From: Planctomycetota bacterium | GTDB taxonomy: Bacteria > Planctomycetota > Phycisphaerae > Sedimentisphaerales > Anaerohalosphaeraceae | Direction: 5' to 3' | Assembly (NCBI GenBank): GCA_003644175.1 | Contig: QNBS01000103.1 | Location: 1-7,738, forward strand | DNA length: 7,738 nucleotides | Shown: positions 4,792 to 7,738 of the stretch, one piece after another | How the letters are laid out: each line of letters begins with the position of its first letter | How positions within the stretch are numbered: position 1 is the stretch's first letter | Made by a program: the position numbers and the translations under genes | Notes under the pieces: model-generated | The model's database searches: none | Seen by the model: the letters and a program-made list of their open reading frames with translations, nothing else | Told to the model about the DNA's origin: nothing

Positions 4792-7119
4792 TCATTTAAC
4801 AGGAAACTTCCACTCCTTTTCAATTCCATATTTCTTCATAACATCACTAAACAACCCAAATTCATCTATCACAAACTTTAAATGATGATGGAAAAACGCT
4901 CTACGCACCTTATTCACGGCGGTCTTCTCCGCCTCTTTACACATTGTTTGTGCCAGTATCTCACGAAAATCAATATAATGCGCCCCTTCCTTCTCGCTCA
5001 TCTTTTTGGCTTTGACAACCTTCTCTTCAAACGCCAGCACCGCCTCGACACATTTCTTCTGCAGATCATTATATGCCCTAAACCCTTTTTCGTAAACTGT
5101 ATGATACCGTATCTTCCCTTTTTCGTGCGGCATAAAGTACTCACATATCCGCCCAAGAAACTCAGCGTCATCCAACACATATAACTTGCCGTAATCACTC
5201 ACTGAGAAGACGATGCTTTTTTCGTTACCCACTGAGCCCTCCACGGGCAACTCGATGCTATCATTCGACCACACAATTTTATTACCCAATTCCTTGCGTA
5301 CACTCCCCAGGAAGTATTGCGCCATCATCAGACACAAACGGTCTCGCGCCAGCGTTTCATACAAGGCTGGATTAGCACCCTCGAATCGCCCAATCGCATC
5401 AATATGATAATACTTTTTATCCAGCCCAACGTCCCTCTGTCCGCCGCCGCTTTCCAAATGCTCTTCCACAAGCTTCGCGAATCCCTTCTTGCTGTCATAC
5501 CAGAACTTCTTGCGCAAGAAACCCCTGCGGATAGAAATATGCTCCTTGAACCATGCAACCTTCTGCTTGTAATCTATTTCATCCTTCTTCCCAAGCCCCA
5601 CATAATCGTAGAGCTTCTGATCGCCGATTCGGCAAAGTCTGTTGAGAATCTGATCACACACCACCTGATGCATCTCGTTTATTGTGGAGGTCTGCGCAAA
5701 AATTGAATATACCCGCCCGTCGATTCGCTCGGCCAGTTGCAGGCGTTTCAGTCCCGCCTGAAAATTCTCAACATCCTTGCCAACCAGACACACCAGCAGC
5801 CGGTTGTACTCGCCGGGATTGAAAGACCTCGTGCAATTTTCATTTACGTATTGAAGAATGTCCCGCGCCTTCTCGTGAAGTGTCATCTCGTTGGTCGCCG
5901 CCTTCTTCTTTTCCCACACCCCTCGAACATGCTTTACTCTGCCGTCTATTCTTTGCTTAAAAGCTTTCCTGCCAATCCCATGTTGCTCCAGCACAAATCG
6001 CGGCAGGAAGACGTGATTATCCTTATCTGTGACCTTCACTACATCCAGAATGTTCTCCACATGCTGCCGATACCTGTACAGTTTTGCAATCGCATCGTCG
6101 CCCTTTCCCTGAAGGCTAAGCAATACAAGGTATTTCAATTCGTTAAGCCCCATGCGATAACTCCGAGGCCCGGCATTCTTATCAATCCTGACGATAACAT
6201 TGTTCTTACTGATATAGTATGACTGATCTTCGTCTTTTTTTGAAAAGTCGACAACTACCTTGCCTTTGGTCCTGTGCTTTTTGTGTTCGTCGCCTGCCCC
6301 GGCCTCCTCCCTGACAATGTGTCGCCGCCCGAAGCATATCTCACTGTGTTGCGCCTCCAGATAATGCAGTGCAAACTCGATGAACTTGTCTTTATGGCGT
6401 TTCGGATTCGTCCCCTCATTGTCGTTTGCTCTTTTCTTGTCGCCCTGCTCTCCGTGGTAGTATTCATACGCCTCCGCAGGGATGCGTCCAAGCTGCGCGA
6501 GTATATCCCTGAAAAGCAGCACGCGTTTGTCCCACGCCTTCGTGAAACGACTGTCTTTCAGGCAATACATCGAAAGCGCCTTCCGAGTCAGCTTGTACTG
6601 TCCTTCGTTTTTCTTAAGCCCACTTACCGCACCGTACAAACGATCCAGCACCCGCCGTTCAACAAAGAACGAAACGAAAAACACAACCCCCGCCGTAGTG
6701 ATCCGGTCGCCTTCGAACAGGCTGGGAAACTCGATGATCACTTCAGTTTCGCGTCTCCTGCATTCAAAGATCGCCCGCTCATACGCCCTTTCCATGATTG
6801 TCCGCAACTCATCTTCTGCTGTAAATGTCAGACACCCGGGCGAATGTCGATAGTGGGAGAAATAGTTTCTTAACGCCTCGGCCTTCGCATTGGCCGCTTG
6901 TGTGCTACACTTGATCAAAGCGCGTGTATCCTCATCGTACCAGTCGTGCTTTGAATACTTTTCATGGCGTAACAGCGACTCGACAAAAAGCCCGTCGTTC
7001 TTATCTCGATTCACAAGAGCCTTGTTGAAGGCAATCGTAAAACACCATTTCCGAGCACCTTGATATTCATCGATAGACAACTCTCTCTTTTTCGAAGTCT
7101 GCTTTGACACTTGCGCCAT
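4792..7119 (-). CDS. cas13e: Compact Cas13 RNA-guided RNase (Cas13e/Cas13X type)
   Basis: This 775-residue effector cuts RNA under crRNA guidance. It has two HEPN nuclease motifs at opposite ends: EALRNYFSHY gives Arg84 and His89, and VRRAFFHHHLKF gives Arg739/Arg740 with His744/His745. Between them, GVVFFVSFFVERRVLDRLYG (144-163) and the lid-like MGLNELKYLVLLSLQG (323-338) recall Cas13b-lineage blocks, with a Lys/His-rich loop around 225-290. Cas13a and Cas13b usually exceed 1,100 residues, so this is one of the miniature forms. From memory the sequence, its length and these catalytic positions match Cas13e.1/Cas13X.1. The ATG at 7119 is fixed by GGGAGGTG 4 bases upstream. The array lies 70 bp downstream in the same direction. 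No cas1/cas2 or csx27/csx28 gene is present. Expected activities are target RNA cleavage, collateral RNA cleavage and crRNA processing; these are family knowledge, not shown here. Confidence 0.97.
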   Translation of the reverse strand: MAQVSKQTSKKRELSIDEYQGARKWCFTIAFNKALVNRDKNDGLFVESLLRHEKYSKHDWYDEDTRALIKCSTQAANAKAEALRNYFSHYRHSPGCLTFTAEDELRTIMERAYERAIFECRRRETEVIIEFPSLFEGDRITTAGVVFFVSFFVERRVLDRLYGAVSGLKKNEGQYKLTRKALSMYCLKDSRFTKAWDKRVLLFRDILAQLGRIPAEAYEYYHGEQGDKKRANDNEGTNPKRHKDKFIEFALHYLEAQHSEICFGRRHIVREEAGAGDEHKKHRTKGKVVVDFSKKDEDQSYYISKNNVIVRIDKNAGPRSYRMGLNELKYLVLLSLQGKGDDAIAKLYRYRQHVENILDVVKVTDKDNHVFLPRFVLEQHGIGRKAFKQRIDGRVKHVRGVWEKKKAATNEMTLHEKARDILQYVNENCTRSFNPGEYNRLLVCLVGKDVENFQAGLKRLQLAERIDGRVYSIFAQTSTINEMHQVVCDQILNRLCRIGDQKLYDYVGLGKKDEIDYKQKVAWFKEHISIRRGFLRKKFWYDSKKGFAKLVEEHLESGGGQRDVGLDKKYYHIDAIGRFEGANPALYETLARDRLCLMMAQYFLGSVRKELGNKIVWSNDSIELPVEGSVGNEKSIVFSVSDYGKLYVLDDAEFLGRICEYFMPHEKGKIRYHTVYEKGFRAYNDLQKKCVEAVLAFEEKVVKAKKMSEKEGAHYIDFREILAQTMCKEAEKTAVNKVRRAFFHHHLKFVIDEFGLFSDVMKKYGIEKEWKFPVK

Positions 7120-7123
7120 TGAG

Positions 7124-7131
7124 CACCTCCC
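7124..7131 (-). promoter_or_regulatory. Strong ribosome binding site of cas13
   Basis: GGGAGGTG on the minus strand, with CTCA between it and the ATG at 7119, is close to the ideal Shine-Dalgarno. It fixes the start codon and suggests efficient translation. Confidence 0.85.
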
Positions 7132-7260
7132 ATTCCAGATTTTAGTGCGATCTTTACCTCATGCCTCCACAACACTCCCAGCGCCAAACGTTGAGCAAAG
7201 CAAAATACGCCGCAGGCGGGCTCCGTCGAATCCGTAATCCTAATTTCTAACTTCCCAATC

Positions 7261-7289
7261 ATCTAAACCGCCCGCAACCGATTTGTCAA
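7261..7289 (-). promoter_or_regulatory. Candidate cas13 promoter
   Basis: On the minus strand a perfect TTGACA (7284-7289) is followed after 17 bases by TTAGAT (7261-7266), which matches the -10 at only 3 of 6. It would give a leader of about 135 nt before the ATG at 7119. Apart from the ribosome binding site, I see no gene or clear structure in 7132-7260. Confidence 0.35.
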
Positions 7290-7306
7290 CCAAAAACCAC
7301 ATCAAT

Positions 7307-7437
7307 CCGCAGATGGCCGCAGATAACCGCAGATATTGCAACTAATCCACCCAACCCAAAACCTCTGTTCCATCTGCGCCCTCTGCGAAATCTGCGGACA
7401 GCTTTTTTTTTCGTGCCCTTCATGTCTTCGTGGTGAA
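7307..7437. repeat. Intergenic CGCAGAT repeat cluster with inverted arms and poly-T
   Basis: CCGCAGAT occurs three times with a 10-bp period (7307-7314, 7317-7324, 7327-7334). The inverted arm contains ATCTGCG (7372-7378), CTCTGCG (7381-7387) and ATCTGCGG (7390-7397), about 9 bp apart. A run of nine T follows at 7403-7411, and then the complement of TTCACCACGAAGACATGAAG. Read on the minus strand, this combination resembles a dispersed intergenic repeat I recall from environmental Planctomycetes-like genomes; that recollection is unverified. The open frame across it (minus, to 7615) shows no domain. The long inverted repeat before the T-run could also act as a plus-strand terminator. Confidence 0.6.
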
Positions 7438-7450
7438 TTTCATTTAACAT

Positions 7451-7479
7451 TTGACAAATATCAAACGGCATGGTATAAT
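7451..7479 (+). promoter_or_regulatory. Perfect consensus sigma70 promoter
   Basis: TTGACA (7451-7456) and TATAAT (7474-7479) are separated by exactly 17 bases, the full consensus. Transcription would begin near 7486 and run rightward through a leader of about 250 nt into the gene that starts at the window edge. It is divergent from cas13. Confidence 0.8.
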
Positions 7480-7532
7480 GCGTTGCGTATTTAAGGACAA
7501 AGCAACACCAAAAACAGGGGGAGTAAAAAACC

Positions 7533-7649
7533 GTGTCCATCCAAAAAGAATCGCAGGCCGCAGGCCTGCCACCTATGATTAACCTCGGTCTTTCAGCCAA
7601 GGATGCTCCCCACACCCAAACAAGCGAAACGAACCGTGCGCCAAGCTAA
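7533..7649 (+). CDS. Possible small ORF (38 codons) in the leader
   Basis: A GTG at 7533 opens a 38-codon frame that reads VSIQKESQAAGLPPMINLGL and ends HTQTSETNRAPS before a TAA at 7647-7649. AGGGGGAG (7516-7523) lies 9 bases upstream, a plausible but slightly distant ribosome binding site. The promoter at 7451-7479 would transcribe it. No domain, signal peptide or membrane segment is visible and the composition is polar. Its first third overlaps the perfect hairpin GCAGGCC-GCA-GGCCTGC (7553-7569), and its stop lies inside the 5' strand of the helix that closes the downstream RNA structure. It could be a leader peptide coupled to that fold, or simply untranslated leader; I slightly favour the latter. 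Confidence 0.3.
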   Translation: MSIQKESQAAGLPPMINLGLSAKDAPHTQTSETNRAPS

Positions 7650-7695
7650 GCTGGTGCAATTCAGCAGGTGTAATCCTGCCCGGTCAAAGGTTAGC
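7645..7695 (+). ncRNA. Structured mRNA leader element, possible cis-regulatory RNA
   Basis: GCTAA (7645-7649) pairs with TTAGC (7691-7695) and encloses two directly adjacent 14-nt hairpins, CTGGTGCAATTCAG (7651-7664) and CAGGTGTAATCCTG (7665-7678). Their loops share GTGYAATY, while the stem pair T-A in the first becomes A-T in the second, so pairing is kept although the bases differ. The stems can each be extended to GCTG/CAGC or GCAGG/CCTGC, and these extensions compete for shared bases. The element ends about 30 nt before the Shine-Dalgarno at 7724. I cannot assign it to a known riboswitch class; ligand and role are unknown. Confidence 0.4.
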
Positions 7696-7723
7696 CGCCC
7701 GGCCGGAATGAACATGTACGTAT

Positions 7724-7730
7724 AAGGAGG
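7724..7730 (+). promoter_or_regulatory. Ribosome binding site of a gene starting at the right edge
   Basis: AAGGAGG is a near-perfect Shine-Dalgarno. It is followed by CAACAA and then AT at 7737-7738, the last bases of the window, so the start codon is probably an ATG at 7737 completed by the next base. Nothing of the protein itself can be read. Confidence 0.75.
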
Positions 7731-7738
7731 CAACAAAT

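Noticed and set aside
4882..6873. Several plus-strand frames of 60-199 codons inside cas13
   Set aside because: They are antisense shadows of the effector gene, with no ribosome binding sites or domains that stand out.
7390..7411. Intrinsic terminator (hairpin plus nine T) on the plus strand
   Set aside because: The hairpin would need a loop of over 50 bases and no plus-strand gene lies upstream to terminate, so it is kept as part of the repeat element only.
7286..7615. 109-codon minus-strand frame upstream of cas13
   Set aside because: It runs through the repeat cluster and the opposite-strand consensus promoter, and its product is low-information repeat translation.
7645..7695. Cobalamin riboswitch
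   Set aside because: The GGTGCAATTC segment resembles a part of that class, but the conserved B12-box-like and CCCGCAACTGT-like elements are absent.

Overview
The window reads like a metagenomic contig from a GC-balanced, Planctomycetes-like bacterium. That assignment is an inference. It rests on a Tat-exported sulfatase, a BNR_4-type sialidase-like fragment, an intergenic CGCAGAT repeat cluster of a kind I associate with environmental Planctomycetes and relatives, and E. coli-like promoters and Shine-Dalgarno sites. The central feature is a complete class 2, type VI CRISPR locus on the minus strand: a compact 775-residue Cas13 (4792-7119) followed by a five-repeat, four-spacer array (4423-4721). 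The protein has both HEPN RxxxxH nuclease motifs (R84/H89 and R739-R740/H744-H745). From memory, its length, start, catalytic positions and repeat match the miniature effector Cas13e.1/Cas13X.1. The system is therefore probably not new to science, but it is by far the most important item here. No cas1, cas2 or accessory csx gene is visible.

Layout from left to right: the N-terminus of a lipoprotein running off the left edge (1-134, minus); a decayed BNR_4 gene (394-903, minus) directly after and in frame with an intact membrane-anchored MtfA-family zinc peptidase (904-1755, minus); a gene-poor divergent region (1756-2184); an intact Hpt phosphotransfer protein (2185-2619, plus) followed by a response-regulator receiver domain cut to 43 residues (2648-2779, plus); a 16-codon signal-peptide remnant (2811-2861, minus); a sulfatase pseudogene that has lost its catalytic-Cys region and carries a one-base frameshift (2866-4126, minus) but keeps a good promoter (4208-4236); a short near-duplicate sequence beside the array; the array, a 70-bp leader-like stretch, and cas13. 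Upstream of cas13 lie its ribosome binding site, a candidate promoter (7261-7289) and the repeat cluster (7307-7437).

At the right edge a perfect consensus promoter (7451-7479, plus) drives a roughly 250-nt leader. The leader holds a possible 38-codon ORF, a GC hairpin, and a compact RNA fold made of two adjacent 14-nt hairpins with similar loops and swapped stem pairs. It ends in a strong Shine-Dalgarno just before a gene that starts at the last bases of the window.

The Cas13 locus works as one unit: the effector is transcribed towards the array, and crRNAs made from the array guide Cas13 to RNA. The flanks on the array side are dominated by decayed or truncated genes, which suggests an accessory, rearranging region rather than a conserved operon.
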